Shown here piece after piece: positions 9,068 to 17,815 of a DNA stretch of 41,201 nt (the stretch's first letter is position 1; every line of letters starts with the position of its first letter). Below the pieces are notes generated by a model. It saw nothing but the letters and a program-made list of their open reading frames with translations, ran no database searches and was not told the origin of the DNA. The DNA is taken from positions 1-41,201 of the forward strand of contig CAJWZC010000027.1 in assembly GCA_913049915.1 (NCBI GenBank), in the 5' to 3' direction. The translations under genes and the position numbers were made by a program. This stretch comes from an uncultured Colwellia sp. (GTDB lineage Bacteria; Pseudomonadota; Gammaproteobacteria; Enterobacterales; Alteromonadaceae).

Positions 9068-9201
9068 TCATTGGTCGCTTACCTTGTCACTATATCCCTA
9101 AAGTTATTTTCATATTCGTCTAGCTTAGCGCCAGTTAAAGCTTAAAAATAAAACATAACGAATAATTACTCGTCACTCAGTAAAATATTATAAAAAAAAG
9201 C

Positions 9202-9230
9202 TTATTCGATGATATGTTTTTCGTTATACT
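9202..9230 (+). promoter_or_regulatory. Likely ssrS promoter
   Basis: A -10 hexamer TATACT (9225-9230) stands 7-9 bases before the inferred 6S RNA 5' end. TTATTC at 9202-9207, 17 bp further up, is a weak -35. A sigma-70-type promoter is inferred from position. Confidence 0.5.
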
Positions 9231-9236
9231 GAAATT

Positions 9237-9415
9237 GTCTTCTGGGGTGTTTGTATGTGAACTGTGTCCCTGAGCCGATAAGTTTTACCTAAGGAAGTTG
9301 ATTATTAACTTTTGCGCAAGCCCGGCTCGTATCGGGAAGCCTACGGTTAACATGATATTTCCGCCCTGAACACACGGTGTTCAGGACTCTGTGAACTGCG
9401 GCATCTTGGAAGCGT
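9237..9415 (+). ncRNA. ssrS: 6S RNA
   Basis: 6S RNA binds the sigma-70 RNA polymerase holoenzyme by imitating an open promoter and dampens transcription in stationary phase. Identification rests on position after zapA and on stretches shared with E. coli 6S: tccctgagccgata (9269-9282), gggaagcct (about 9333-9341), and the 3' region ggttcaggactctgtgaactgcggcatcttgg-like (near 9377-9409). The ends can close: cttctggggtg (9239-9249) pairs fully with catcttggaag (9402-9412), allowing G-U pairs. Length is about 179 nt (E. coli 183). The 3' portion is repeated downstream. The gene that normally follows, ygfA/fau, is missing here. Confidence 0.9.
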
Positions 9416-9578
9416 CTTATCTTTATTGTTTCATAATATCAACGATATTTCCGCGCACCACTAGAAAATCACACGGTGTTCAGGACTCTGTGAACTGCGG
9501 CATCTTGGAAGCGTCTTATCTTTTAAAACTATTTTTTAAAATCTCCGTAATATTATCGATATTTCCGCGCGCCACTAG
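9371..9578 (+). repeat. Tandem partial duplication of the ssrS 3' end
   Basis: A 54-bp block, 9371-9424, comprising the 3' arm of 6S RNA, recurs without a mismatch at 9470-9523 (offset 99). A second block, cgatatttccgcg followed by a/g variants of c(a/g)ccactag, occurs at 9443-9464 and again at 9557-9578. Gatatttccgc also stands inside ssrS at 9354-9364, so duplication joints probably lie at this short motif. The downstream copy lacks the 5' half of 6S RNA. Confidence 0.85.
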
Positions 9579-10295
9579 TTAGATTATTTCCTTTAAATCA
9601 TTAACTATTTCTTGAATAGATTTTTTATAATAAGTAGCAATTAGCACTAGCCGTTGTGACTCAACCGAAACTGACTGAACTTGACTACGGCATATTTTTG
9701 CAACGTGCTGAGTTATCAACTTATAATTAGTATCATCTATAGCTTGCTGTTTACTTTCAATTTCGATTAAGGCAAATAATGCACTTAATTCATGAGTAGG
9801 CAGAGACGATAAATTTTTATTGGTAGATAAATACACTTCAACAGGAGTGAAATTTTGGCTATCACGCTGACAAAGCGCATTACATAACGATTCATTACGC
9901 TCAAATAACATCATAGAGCGTAAATAATTAAATGACGGTTCTACATTCGTTACGTGTGACTGATCGCCAGCTAATAAATAATGTAATACGTTTCGCTGGT
10001 GTTGATTCGTTATATTAAAATTATCTTCTAATTGTAATATAGGCGTAAAAAAACTTAGCATATCGCCACGTTTAAATTCTGAAATAAGGGCAACTGATAA
10101 GCCTTTTTTTTCTATCCACTTTGTTGCTATTTGTTGATAGAAGCTAAATTTCATAATACTTTTTTGCCCTTGTAGGTATAGAAAAGCCAACTGTGAAATA
10201 TTCTCAATATCGCTTGACCTCGAATAATGTATAAGCAAAGCGTCAAAGTCATTTTTTGTCAATAAATCGATCATTGTTTGCATATGTTGCTTCAT
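9579..10295 (-). CDS. Unrecognised 238-aa protein, ankyrin-like mid-region
   Basis: I do not recognise the family. The protein is predicted soluble and helical, with no signal peptide or membrane segment. Residues near 115-130 (NITNQHQRNVLHYLLAGDQ) and near 165-180 (CQRDSQNFTPVEVYLS) resemble ankyrin-type helices (N-L-H-Y/L-L-A-G). The C-terminal half is Gln/Ser-rich and ends in hydrophobic helices (RLVLIATYYKKSIQEIVNDL). The frame is clean over 238 codons and the residue use looks natural, so it is probably real. Its stop codon abuts the end of the ssrS duplication. Convergent with ssrS and next to an MFS pseudogene, it offers no functional context. Confidence 0.6.
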   Translation of the reverse strand: MKQHMQTMIDLLTKNDFDALLIHYSRSSDIENISQLAFLYLQGQKSIMKFSFYQQIATKWIEKKGLSVALISEFKRGDMLSFFTPILQLEDNFNITNQHQRNVLHYLLAGDQSHVTNVEPSFNYLRSMMLFERNESLCNALCQRDSQNFTPVEVYLSTNKNLSSLPTHELSALFALIEIESKQQAIDDTNYKLITQHVAKICRSQVQSVSVESQRLVLIATYYKKSIQEIVNDLKEII

Positions 10296-10358
10296 TATTT
10301 CTCTTTTTCCTGTATTCGTTATTCGTGATTAATCGTTAAACATTTAAGCTACTAGTCA

Positions 10359-11622
10359 TTAGGTTTTAACTTCGACAAAGTCAGGTCTAGGTAAGTTATC
10401 GAATACGCTATAAAGATAAATAACGACCGATGTTAGCGATACCGTAATAATGAACAATCATGACCCACCAAGTTGGTCGACAATAATACCACTACCTAAT
10501 GGTGCTATAGCATAACCAAATACATAAAACCAAGCAGCACCAAAGTACGCGCCGCGTAAATGCTCAGGTGCCAAACGGTCAATGTGAACATTCATGGTAG
10601 GAAAAAGAATGGTTTCCGCTAAGCTCATCACCACTATAGCGCCTATCCATCCCCAAAAAAGTGTTAACGGATTAAGCGCTAGTCAAACTTGTGAACACAT
10701 TAACAATACTAAGCCCACTTGTATTCGGCTAATTAATAATAAAAATTGTGTTGTGATTATGACGAGGGTATTGGTAAAAATCATCATGAAATGAGTTGCA
10801 GAAGATCAGGTACTTCTGCTCGCGTTATGTATTGTATGAGCGAGCTATCCATTTGGGTATAAATAAACATGCATAAAATATTAGCCTAAATAAGACATTG
10901 TAATAACTTATCAGCTACTAATACCTTAATAATTTGATTAACGCCTCCGTCTTTCGTTTTAACCTTTTCTTGAAGTTTTTTTTGATGCATAGAGTAAGCT
11001 TGAGAGTTTACTTCTACTGAGGTTGTAGTTATATTGCCATCTACCATATCGGTAACAATTATTTGTGTGTTTACCAAGTCTTCTTGTCCAAGACTTTTAT
11101 GTTGATTAAAGACCCACCATAAAAGTACTAACAAAAAGACAAACGCTCCTGCGGTAATATAGAAGCTTGATTGCTCTCCTGTCAGTCGTATCCAAAGCCC
11201 TAGCATAGGACCGACAGCACAACCTACATTAACGACAAATATAGTGACTGCATAGCAAGTTCGCGGGTAGCTTGATCTTTAATAATATCGCCTATTAACG
11301 CTGAGGTAATTGGTCGCCATAACGCGGTAGCAATAGAATATAACGTTATCACTAAAGCATAACCTGTAATTGAATTTACCTGTGCTAATAACGAAAAGGA
11401 AAGGATGCATAATATACCACTGGCGTACATTAACTGATAACGAATAATTCTGTCTGATAGCGCACTACCAACAAAACTCACTAATACAGAAATAACAGCA
11501 GCACTTGAAAGAATAAGTCCTACATGTGAAGCAGATAAAGTAAATTTTTCATAAAGAATAACCGCTAAAAATAGCCACTCCATGTAATAACTGCCAAGCG
11601 TAATAAATGAATCAAAGAGCAA
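10359..11622 (-). pseudogene. MFS transporter, broken by frameshifts and stops
   Basis: Remains of a 12-helix major facilitator efflux protein, recognisable from end to end but not translatable as one chain. The N-terminal third (11224-11622) gives LGSYYMEWLFLAVILYEKFTLSASHVG and SALSDRIIRYQ, an MFS loop 2-3-like signature. A frameshift near 11235 leads into NVGCAVGPMLGLWIRL and the next segment, which ends at a stop at 10886. Further remnants read DSSLIQYITRAEVPDLLQ and, near 10600-10390, SLAETILFPTMNVHIDRLAP, with an in-frame TGA after QLGGS and a final stop at 10359-10361. No ordinary start remains: an ATG just upstream is followed directly by TAA. Confidence 0.85.
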
Positions 11623-11790
11623 AATTTACATTAATTATGGAAATTTTTAAAATTTTTTGATAAGACTATATTTGACATATATCTCCTTGCCCCACTGTCA
11701 TGTTAGAGATAATCTAAAGTAAACAGTAACAATGTTTTGTAATTAAACACTTTTAAAATAAACTTTATAAACAGAAATATTTACATAATT

Positions 11791-11828
11791 AATTGTATTG
11801 CTTTTAGGCTAATAAAAGCAATACAATT
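11791..11828. repeat. Perfect 15-bp hairpin upstream of murI
   Basis: Arms aattgtattgctttt (11791-11805) and aaaagcaatacaatt (11814-11828), loop aggctaat. It lies in the divergent gap between the MFS pseudogene and murI, 40 bp before the inferred murI start. It resembles an intrinsic terminator stem but has no T-run after it. Confidence 0.6.
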
Positions 11829-11868
11829 TGCCAAGAACAACCTATTTTAATGTAGCTGAGCAACAATC

Positions 11869-12711
11869 ATTACTAATCAAGAAAAAAAACAAAATAATCG
11901 AGCAGAATTTAAGTCCGCAATCGCTGATAACTCTGCCCCAATTGGGGTATTTGACTCTGGCGTAGGTGGACTTTCCATTGCAAAATACATTACTCAACAG
12001 CTACCCCATGAAAATATTATTTATATTGCCGATAGCCTGCACGCGCCCTATGGTGAAAAGTCTGTTGCTTTTATTATTGAACGGGTAAATGTTATTGCAA
12101 AACAACTCATTGCCAAAGGTGTTAAAGCCATAGTGATAGCGTGTAATACCGCAACAGTGAATGCTATTGAGCAACTTAGAGCACAAGTTAATATTCCTAT
12201 CATTGGTGTTGAACCCGCAATTAAGCCAGCTGCAAAACAAAGTATTAGCAAAAAAGTAGCAATATTAGCGACACAAGCAACCAGTAAAAATCAACGATTT
12301 AAAGACTTAATTAACTTACATCATAATGGCGCCCAAGTACTCATTCAACCTTGTCCTGGTTTAGTCGAATTTATTGAGCAAGGCAAACAAAATAGTCAAG
12401 CATGTAATACCTTGCTAAGACAATATATTATGCCTTTGATTGATGAGGGTATTGATACGTTAGTACTTGGTTGTACCCACTATCCTTTTGTTCAACAACA
12501 AATAAGTCTTATTGCTGGCCAGCAAGTAAAAATTATAGAAACCGCAGCTCCAGTAACCGTGCAATTAACGAAAATATTGGGTATAAAAAAACTAGATGCG
12601 AGCAAAATACAACAAGGTTATAGTCAATTTTTCAGTTCCCTTGACACCAAAGAGCAAGAAAAAATATTTAGCCAACTATGGCAAGAGCCACTTATCCTCC
12701 ATGCGTTATAG
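11869..12711 (+). CDS. murI: Glutamate racemase
   Basis: Makes D-glutamate for peptidoglycan. The reading frame is intact from 11860 (after a TGA at 11857-11859) to the TAG ending at 12711. Catalytic residues are present: D29 in FDSGVGGLS, C92 in ACNTATVNA, C202 in GCTHYPF, then a typical C-terminus. There is no in-frame ATG, GTG or TTG before the essential FDSGVGG motif; the first GTG (12133) would remove it. I place the start at ATT 11869, giving xTNQEKKQNNRAEF and 280 aa, because this looks like a normal N-terminus. Either a rare ATT start, a mutated ATG or a sequencing error is possible. It is followed by metK. Confidence 0.88.
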   Translation: MTNQEKKQNNRAEFKSAIADNSAPIGVFDSGVGGLSIAKYITQQLPHENIIYIADSLHAPYGEKSVAFIIERVNVIAKQLIAKGVKAIVIACNTATVNAIEQLRAQVNIPIIGVEPAIKPAAKQSISKKVAILATQATSKNQRFKDLINLHHNGAQVLIQPCPGLVEFIEQGKQNSQACNTLLRQYIMPLIDEGIDTLVLGCTHYPFVQQQISLIAGQQVKIIETAAPVTVQLTKILGIKKLDASKIQQGYSQFFSSLDTKEQEKIFSQLWQEPLILHAL

Positions 12712-12798
12712 TTATAATTAATTTCCTCCTCTGTAGTTTATGTCAGTTAAACCCCGCAAAAATCTTTACGCTAGTTCCATAAAACTTAAAATAACTAG

Positions 12799-12822
12799 AG
12801 ACGTTTAGCCGTCTAGGCGTAA
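12799..12822 (+). promoter_or_regulatory. MetJ-type operator (met boxes) upstream of metK
   Basis: Contiguous 8-bp boxes AGACGTTT (12799-12806) and AGCCGTCT (12807-12814), each 7 of 8 to the MetJ consensus AGACGTCT, and a weaker third AGGCGTAA (12815-12822). MetJ binds tandem met boxes as dimers with SAM as co-repressor, and metK is a classical MetJ target. The site is 79-102 bp before the metK ATG. Confidence 0.75.
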
Positions 12823-12900
12823 AAAAGCTAGAAAGTTGTTTTCAACAGGTGTAGAATCGCCTCATTATTTTTTGTATAACTCAAATTTTTCTGAGGATTT

Positions 12901-14088
12901 ATGTCTAGACACTTTTTTACTTCCGAGTCTGTTTCTGAAGGTCATCCTGATAAAATTGCCGATCAAATTTCTGATGCGGTTTTAGATGCTATTATCGCTA
13001 AAGATAAAAATGCCCGTGTTGCTTGTGAAACGATGGTAAAAACTGGTGTTGCAATCATTTCTGGTGAGGTTTCAACTACCGCTTGGGTTGATTTAGAAAA
13101 ACTTACCCGTAATGTTATTAGTGAAATAGGCTATACCTCATCAGATGTTGGTTTTGATGGCGAAACTTGTGGCATCATGAATTTGATTGGCCAACAATCA
13201 CCTGAAATAGCGCAAGGCGTAGACCGCAGTAACCCTGAAGATCAAGGTGCTGGTGATCAAGGTTTAATGTTTGGTTATGCAACCAACGAAACTCCTACGC
13301 TAATGCCTGCACCATTATATTATTCACACCGTTTAGTTGAGCGCCAAGCAGAAGCGCGTAAATCAGGTATTTTACCTTGGTTACGTCCTGATGCTAAATC
13401 TCAGGTGACCTTTATTTATGAAGATAATAAGCCTGTAGCTATTGATACAGTTGTACTTTCTACTCAGCATAATCCTGAAATCAAACAAGAAGACTTAGTA
13501 GATGCGGTAATGGAAAATATTATCAAGCATGTATTACCTGCAGAATTATTAACTAAAGAGACAAAGTATCATATCAACCCAACTGGCCGTTTTGTTATCG
13601 GTGGTCCAGTAGGTGATTGTGGTTTAACAGGTCGTAAGATTATTGTTGATACTTATGGCGGTATGGCTCGCCATGGTGGCGGTGCTTTCTCTGGTAAAGA
13701 TCCATCAAAAGTTGACCGTAGTGCGGCTTATGCTGGTCGTTATGTTGCTAAAAATATAGTTGCTGCCGGTTTAGCTGACCGTTGTGAAATTCAAATTTCT
13801 TATGCGATTGGTGTTGCTGAGCCTACATCAATCTCAATTGATACCTTTGGTACAGGAAAGGTTTCTGAAGAGAGATTAGTTGAAATCGTCCGTGATAATT
13901 TTGACTTACGCCCTTACGGAATTACCAAAATGTTAGACCTGTTACATCCTATGTATCAGCAAACTGCAGCTTACGGTCACTTTGGTCGTGAACCATTTGA
14001 AATGACTGTTGGTGATGATACTTTCACAGCCTTTAGCTGGGAAAAAACTGATAAAGCAGATGATTTACGTAAAGCTGCCAGTATTTAA
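12901..14088 (+). CDS. metK: S-adenosylmethionine synthetase
   Basis: Makes SAM from methionine and ATP, releasing phosphate and pyrophosphate; a cytoplasmic homotetramer. The protein is 395 aa (E. coli 384). Signatures: [21 protein letters not shown] at the N-terminus, the substrate loop [12 protein letters not shown] near residues 117-128, the [19 protein letters not shown] motif, and the C-terminal FGREPFEMT. The ATG follows a GAGGA ribosome-binding site. Upstream are tandem met boxes, implying repression by MetJ-SAM. A strong terminator hairpin follows. High-quality frame without anomalies. Confidence 0.98.
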   Translation: MSRHFFTSESVSEGHPDKIADQISDAVLDAIIAKDKNARVACETMVKTGVAIISGEVSTTAWVDLEKLTRNVISEIGYTSSDVGFDGETCGIMNLIGQQSPEIAQGVDRSNPEDQGAGDQGLMFGYATNETPTLMPAPLYYSHRLVERQAEARKSGILPWLRPDAKSQVTFIYEDNKPVAIDTVVLSTQHNPEIKQEDLVDAVMENIIKHVLPAELLTKETKYHINPTGRFVIGGPVGDCGLTGRKIIVDTYGGMARHGGGAFSGKDPSKVDRSAAYAGRYVAKNIVAAGLADRCEIQISYAIGVAEPTSISIDTFGTGKVSEERLVEIVRDNFDLRPYGITKMLDLLHPMYQQTAAYGHFGREPFEMTVGDDTFTAFSWEKTDKADDLRKAASI

Positions 14089-14123
14089 ACACCAGGTTAG
14101 CTTAAGAAAGTAAGCATTTAAAA

Positions 14124-14157
14124 CCGCTATTTTCATGTAGATAATAGCGGCTTTTTT
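14124..14157 (+). terminator. metK intrinsic terminator
   Basis: Stem ccgctatt (14124-14131) / aatagcgg (14143-14150) directly followed by CTTTTTTAT, 36 bp after the metK stop. A classic Rho-independent form. Confidence 0.85.
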
Positions 14158-14352
14158 ATATCTATAATTCGAGCCTAATGTATAGTGATTTTATTAGTTT
14201 TAAACTAATCGCTGGATATTAAGATTGAGGGCAACGTCGCTTTACAATTTTTAACCAGTACAAGTGAGTAATAAGTTAATGGTATTAGCATTGTTTTTTA
14301 GTGTCTATGCCCCTATGTTGTAACTACTTACCCTTATTTATTTTTCCGCATA

Positions 14353-15087
14353 ATGGCTAATCCTAGAATTTATCAAGCAAGTATTTATACTTTACATGAA
14401 ACTGTGAAATTATCTGACGATGCTTTCGGTCATTTGATTAGAGTATTACGTTTAAAAGAAGGTGATCAAGTCGTTCTTTTTAATGGTGAAGAAGCATTTC
14501 AATATCAGGCTAAACTTATAGATGTTAGTAAAAAACAAGCTTACGCTGAAATATTAACTAAAGACGTTGTTGATAACGAGTCGCCTCTTAATATTCATTT
14601 AGGTCAAGGTATCTCTCGTGGTGATAGAATGGACTTTACCTTACAAAAATCCGTTGAACTTGGCGTTAATACCATCACGCCATTATTTACTGAGCGTTGT
14701 GGGGTAAAGCTAAATGCTGAGCGTCTTGAGAAAAAACGTCAACAATGGCAAAAAATAGTAATTAGCGCCTGTGAGCAGAGTGGCCGTGCAAGTGTACCCG
14801 TTGTTGCAGAACCTATGCTGTTAGTTGATTGGCTAAAACAGGAAACTAGCGCTTTAAAAATTAATTTGTATCCAAAAGCTCAACATTCCATTATGAGTTT
14901 ACCAATGGAAAATACCCGTGTTCGATTGCTAATAGGCCCCGAAGGTGGTTTAAGTGATGAAGAAATCAGTCAAGCTAACGAAAATGACTTTGTTGATGTA
15001 CTGCTAGGCCCTCGGGTATTACGTACAGAAACGGCCGCATTAACGGCAATTACCGCATTACAATGTCGCTTTGGTGATTTACACTAA
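14353..15087 (+). CDS. rsmE: 16S rRNA (uracil-1498-N3) methyltransferase
   Basis: RsmE (YggJ) methylates U1498 of 16S rRNA using SAM. The protein is 244 aa, the family norm. It has an N-terminal PUA-like domain (about 1-75, with HLIRVLRLKEGDQV) and a C-terminal SPOUT/knotted domain with LGQGISRGDRMDFTLQKSVELG, CEQSGRASVP, the SAM loop LIGPEGGLSDEE and LGPRVLRTETAA. It precedes gshB-yqgE-ruvX, the conserved gammaproteobacterial order. Start ATG 14353. Confidence 0.95.
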   Translation: MANPRIYQASIYTLHETVKLSDDAFGHLIRVLRLKEGDQVVLFNGEEAFQYQAKLIDVSKKQAYAEILTKDVVDNESPLNIHLGQGISRGDRMDFTLQKSVELGVNTITPLFTERCGVKLNAERLEKKRQQWQKIVISACEQSGRASVPVVAEPMLLVDWLKQETSALKINLYPKAQHSIMSLPMENTRVRLLIGPEGGLSDEEISQANENDFVDVLLGPRVLRTETAALTAITALQCRFGDLH

Positions 15088-15104
15088 ATTTATTGTTGTT
15101 TCTA

Positions 15105-15255
15105 TCAACTACAACGTTAAAAAATTACTTCTTGATTAACATCAACTCTGTATTTTGCTTTGTATTTGAATCAAGCACCTTCAAATTTATAACAGCAGAT
15201 TATAAGATAAACATTCGTTAAATTAAGTTTCGCCTTTCAACTACAATGTTAAAAA
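15105..15255. repeat. Direct repeat pair flanking the rsmE-gshB gap
   Basis: tcaactacaacgttaaaaa at 15105-15123 recurs as tcaactacaatgttaaaaa at 15237-15255 (18 of 19 identical, offset 132). The stretch between is A/T-rich and has no gene. Confidence 0.55.
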
Positions 15256-15277
15256 TCAATAGTGAACAGGATAAAAA

Positions 15278-16240
15278 ATGACTACAAATAAAGTAATAAA
15301 ACTCGGCATAGTAATGGACCCTATTTCACAAGTTAAGGTCGCAAAAGATTCATCAATGGCAATGATGCTCGAAGCTCAGAAACGTGGCTACGAACTTTAC
15401 TACATGGAAATGAAAGACTTATATCTTGAACAAGGCGAATGTCACGCGACTACGCACAGAGTTAAAGTCTTTGACGATACTGAGTATTGGTATGAATTAT
15501 CTAATCCACAAGATATTGCCGTCAGTGAATTAGATGCGGTATTGATGCGTAAAGATCCTCCTTTTGATACCGAGTTTATTTACGCAACTTACATGTTAGA
15601 ACGTGCTGAAGAAGCAGGTACACTCATTGTGAATAAGCCATCAAGTTTACGTGATTGTAATGAAAAACTATTTACTGCCTGGTTTAGCGAATTCACCCCT
15701 AAAACCTTAGTAACTCGTAGCAGTGACAAAATTCGTGAATTTCATAAAAATCAGCAAGACGTTATTATTAAGCCACTTGATGGTATGGGTGGCGCTTCAA
15801 TCTTCCGAATAAAAGCTGATGACGCGAATGTTGGCGTAATTATAGAAACCTTAACCAACAATGGCGAGCAATATGCCATGGTACAAGAGTTTATGCCTGA
15901 GATTATTGATGGTGATAAGCGTATCTTGATTGTTAATGGCGAACCTATGCCTTATTGTTTAGCACGTATCCCTGCCATGGGTGAAACTCGTGGTAATTTG
16001 GCTGCAGGTGGACGTGGTGTTGCTCGCCCGTTAAGTGTCCGTGATAAAGCGATTGCTGATGCCATTGCTCCTGAATTGAAAAAGCGTGGTCTATACTTTG
16101 TTGGTCTTGATGTGATTGGTGATAAAGTAACTGAAATTAATGTGACAAGTCCTACTTGTATTCGTGAAATTGAAGCAGCTTATCCAATAAACATTAGTGG
16201 CAAGTTGATGGATGCTATTGAAGATAATATCAATAAATAA
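15278..16240 (+). CDS. gshB: Glutathione synthetase
   Basis: ATP-grasp ligase joining gamma-glutamylcysteine and glycine, the second step of glutathione synthesis. The protein is 320 aa (E. coli 315). Seen: N-terminal KLGIVMDPISQVKVAKDSS, the YATYMLERAE helix, NKPSSLRDCNEKLF, the ATP-grasp loop KPLDGMGGASIFR (about residues 165-177), ILIVNGEP, ARIPAMGETRGNLAAGGRG and the C-terminal GLDVIGDKVTEINVTSPT. An AGGA ribosome-binding site stands 6 bases before the ATG. yqgE starts 13 bp after the stop. Confidence 0.97.
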   Translation: MTTNKVIKLGIVMDPISQVKVAKDSSMAMMLEAQKRGYELYYMEMKDLYLEQGECHATTHRVKVFDDTEYWYELSNPQDIAVSELDAVLMRKDPPFDTEFIYATYMLERAEEAGTLIVNKPSSLRDCNEKLFTAWFSEFTPKTLVTRSSDKIREFHKNQQDVIIKPLDGMGGASIFRIKADDANVGVIIETLTNNGEQYAMVQEFMPEIIDGDKRILIVNGEPMPYCLARIPAMGETRGNLAAGGRGVARPLSVRDKAIADAIAPELKKRGLYFVGLDVIGDKVTEINVTSPTCIREIEAAYPINISGKLMDAIEDNINK

Positions 16241-16253
16241 GAGTTGGAATTGT

Positions 16254-16982
16254 ATGGCAAAATTACAAAAATCAGAACTAACACAAAAATCTACGGCCAA
16301 GTTACCAAGCACGCTGAAGATTAGTGATTCACAGTCAATGAATAGTTTAGAGAACCAGTTTTTGATTGCCATGCCTTCTCTTGGTGATCCCTACTTCAAT
16401 AAAACGGTTACCTATATTTGTGAACATAATGAAGACGGTGCTATGGGCTTGATTATAAACTTGCCCGTTAATATCACCTTGTCAGACTTACTTAAGCAAA
16501 TAGACCCCGAAGAAAATGAACAATCTGACAATAGAGGTAAAACATCAAACAGTGTCTTATCTAATAAAAGTAAGAGTATTGGCTTAACGGATAATTCTCT
16601 CACTGATATTACCAATAGCTTAGAACAGTTAGTACTCACCGGTGGTCCTATTGCCCAACAGCGAGGTTTTGTGTTGCATAGCTCACAAACAGGCTGGAGT
16701 AGCTCGTTAGTATTGAATAAAGAATTAATGATAACTACTTCAAAAGATATCCTCATGGCATTAGGTACTGAAAAAGCGCCAGCACAGTTTATGGTTACCC
16801 TAGGTTATGCTGGCTGGGGCCCAGGTCAACTTGAGCAAGAACTGCAAGCTAATTCATGGCTTACCACACCAGCAGACAGTGATATTCTTTTTAATACACC
16901 GATAGAGCTGCGCTGGAAAAAAGCGACAGAGAAGTTAGGTATTGATCTAGCACATTTATCCTCAGATGTTGGGCATGCTTAA
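16254..16982 (+). CDS. yqgE: UPF0301 family protein YqgE (AlgH)
   Basis: Member of the UPF0301/AlgH family, of uncertain biochemical role, found between gshB and ruvX throughout gammaproteobacteria. The conserved domain begins at SLENQFLIAMPSLGDPYFN and includes VTYICEHNEDGAMGLIIN, LTGGPIAQQRGFVLH and LGYAGWGPGQLEQELQ. Starting at ATG 16254 gives 242 aa against 187 in E. coli. A later ATG at 16338 (214 aa) matches the E. coli start better, so the N-terminal 28 residues are uncertain. A polar Asn/Ser insertion of roughly 30 residues (around DPEENEQSDNRG...LTDNSLTD) is absent from the E. coli protein. Confidence 0.88.
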   Translation: MAKLQKSELTQKSTAKLPSTLKISDSQSMNSLENQFLIAMPSLGDPYFNKTVTYICEHNEDGAMGLIINLPVNITLSDLLKQIDPEENEQSDNRGKTSNSVLSNKSKSIGLTDNSLTDITNSLEQLVLTGGPIAQQRGFVLHSSQTGWSSSLVLNKELMITTSKDILMALGTEKAPAQFMVTLGYAGWGPGQLEQELQANSWLTTPADSDILFNTPIELRWKKATEKLGIDLAHLSSDVGHA

Positions 16983-17050
16983 TGACTGCCCTTTTAACTT
17001 ATAGCGCGTAAAATATCTCCATAAAATACTGAACATACTCAAGGAAAAAA

Positions 17051-17497
17051 ATGTCGACTAAAACTAAGTCACCTATTGGCCAACGTACCGTTATAGGCTT
17101 CGATTTTGGTAAAAAATATATTGGCGTTGCCGTAGGTCAAGAAATGACAGGTAGTGCAACACCACTAGGTTCGGTAAAGGCGAACGACGGTATCCCCCAT
17201 TGGGACAGTTTAGCTAAATATCTAAAAGAATGGCAACCTGATTTTATTGTTGTTGGTTTACCACTTAATATGGACGGTAGTGAGCAACAACTTACCTTAG
17301 ATGCCAAGAAATTTGGTAACCGAATTAATGGTCGTTTTGGTATACCTATTGAATTTCAAGATGAGCGACTCACTACAGCAGATGCTAAAGAGCAGTTATT
17401 TGCTCGCGGTGGTTATAAGAACTTAAAAAAAGATAATATAGATGCTGAATCGGCAAGGTTGATTATTGAAAGCTTTTTTGAGCAACAGTACAACTAG
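17051..17497 (+). CDS. ruvX: RuvX/YqgF Holliday-junction resolvase-like nuclease
   Basis: RNase H-fold YqgF family protein, implicated in 5'-end processing of pre-16S rRNA and/or Holliday junctions. The protein is 148 aa (E. coli 138). Catalytic acidic positions are visible in [14 protein letters not shown] (strand 1), in FQDERLTT, and in a C-terminal [24 protein letters not shown] is the family motif. It is the last intact gene of the rsmE-gshB-yqgE-ruvX group; the next gene is truncated. Confidence 0.94.
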   Translation: MSTKTKSPIGQRTVIGFDFGKKYIGVAVGQEMTGSATPLGSVKANDGIPHWDSLAKYLKEWQPDFIVVGLPLNMDGSEQQLTLDAKKFGNRINGRFGIPIEFQDERLTTADAKEQLFARGGYKNLKKDNIDAESARLIIESFFEQQYN

Positions 17498-17530
17498 AAT
17501 AATTTAAATCACAGCTTATTTTGAGTTACC

Positions 17531-17815
17531 ATGAGTATAATATCAATAATAATGCCACTTATCTTAGTGGCATTATTAGGTTTTTTTTGTGCAAAAAGTC
17601 AATGGCTAAATCGCAGTCAAATAGATGCGTTAAGTAAATTTACATTTTATCTTAGTATTCCTGCTTTCTTGTTTTATCAAATGGCTCAGGCTAATTTCAG
17701 TGAACAAATTAGTCTCACATTATTTGCTTCTTTTTACTTGCCGGTATTATGCTGTTATGGCATCGCATGGTTTAGTCATTACTTTTTTATCGAGAGAAAA
17801 AATCCTTCATCATAG
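17531..17815 (+). pseudogene. AEC-family permease, N-terminal fragment
   Basis: The first 90 or so residues of an auxin-efflux-carrier-type permease (Mem_trans family, usually about 300 aa, ten helices). Seen: IISIIMPLILVALLGFFCAK as helix 1, then SQIDALSKFTFYLSIPAFLF, a hallmark of the family N-terminus, and a third helix LFASFYLPVLCCYGIAW. After YFFIERKN it ends within a few codons, exactly where a truncated M23 peptidase gene arriving from the other strand also stops. It is probably a deletion remnant and not functional. Confidence 0.8.

Noticed and set aside
12133..12711. Short murI starting at GTG 12133
   Set aside because: It would lack the FDSGVGG motif, and clear murI coding continues upstream in frame.
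12712..12900. SAM riboswitch before metK
   Set aside because: No recognisable aptamer; the tandem met boxes explain regulation better.
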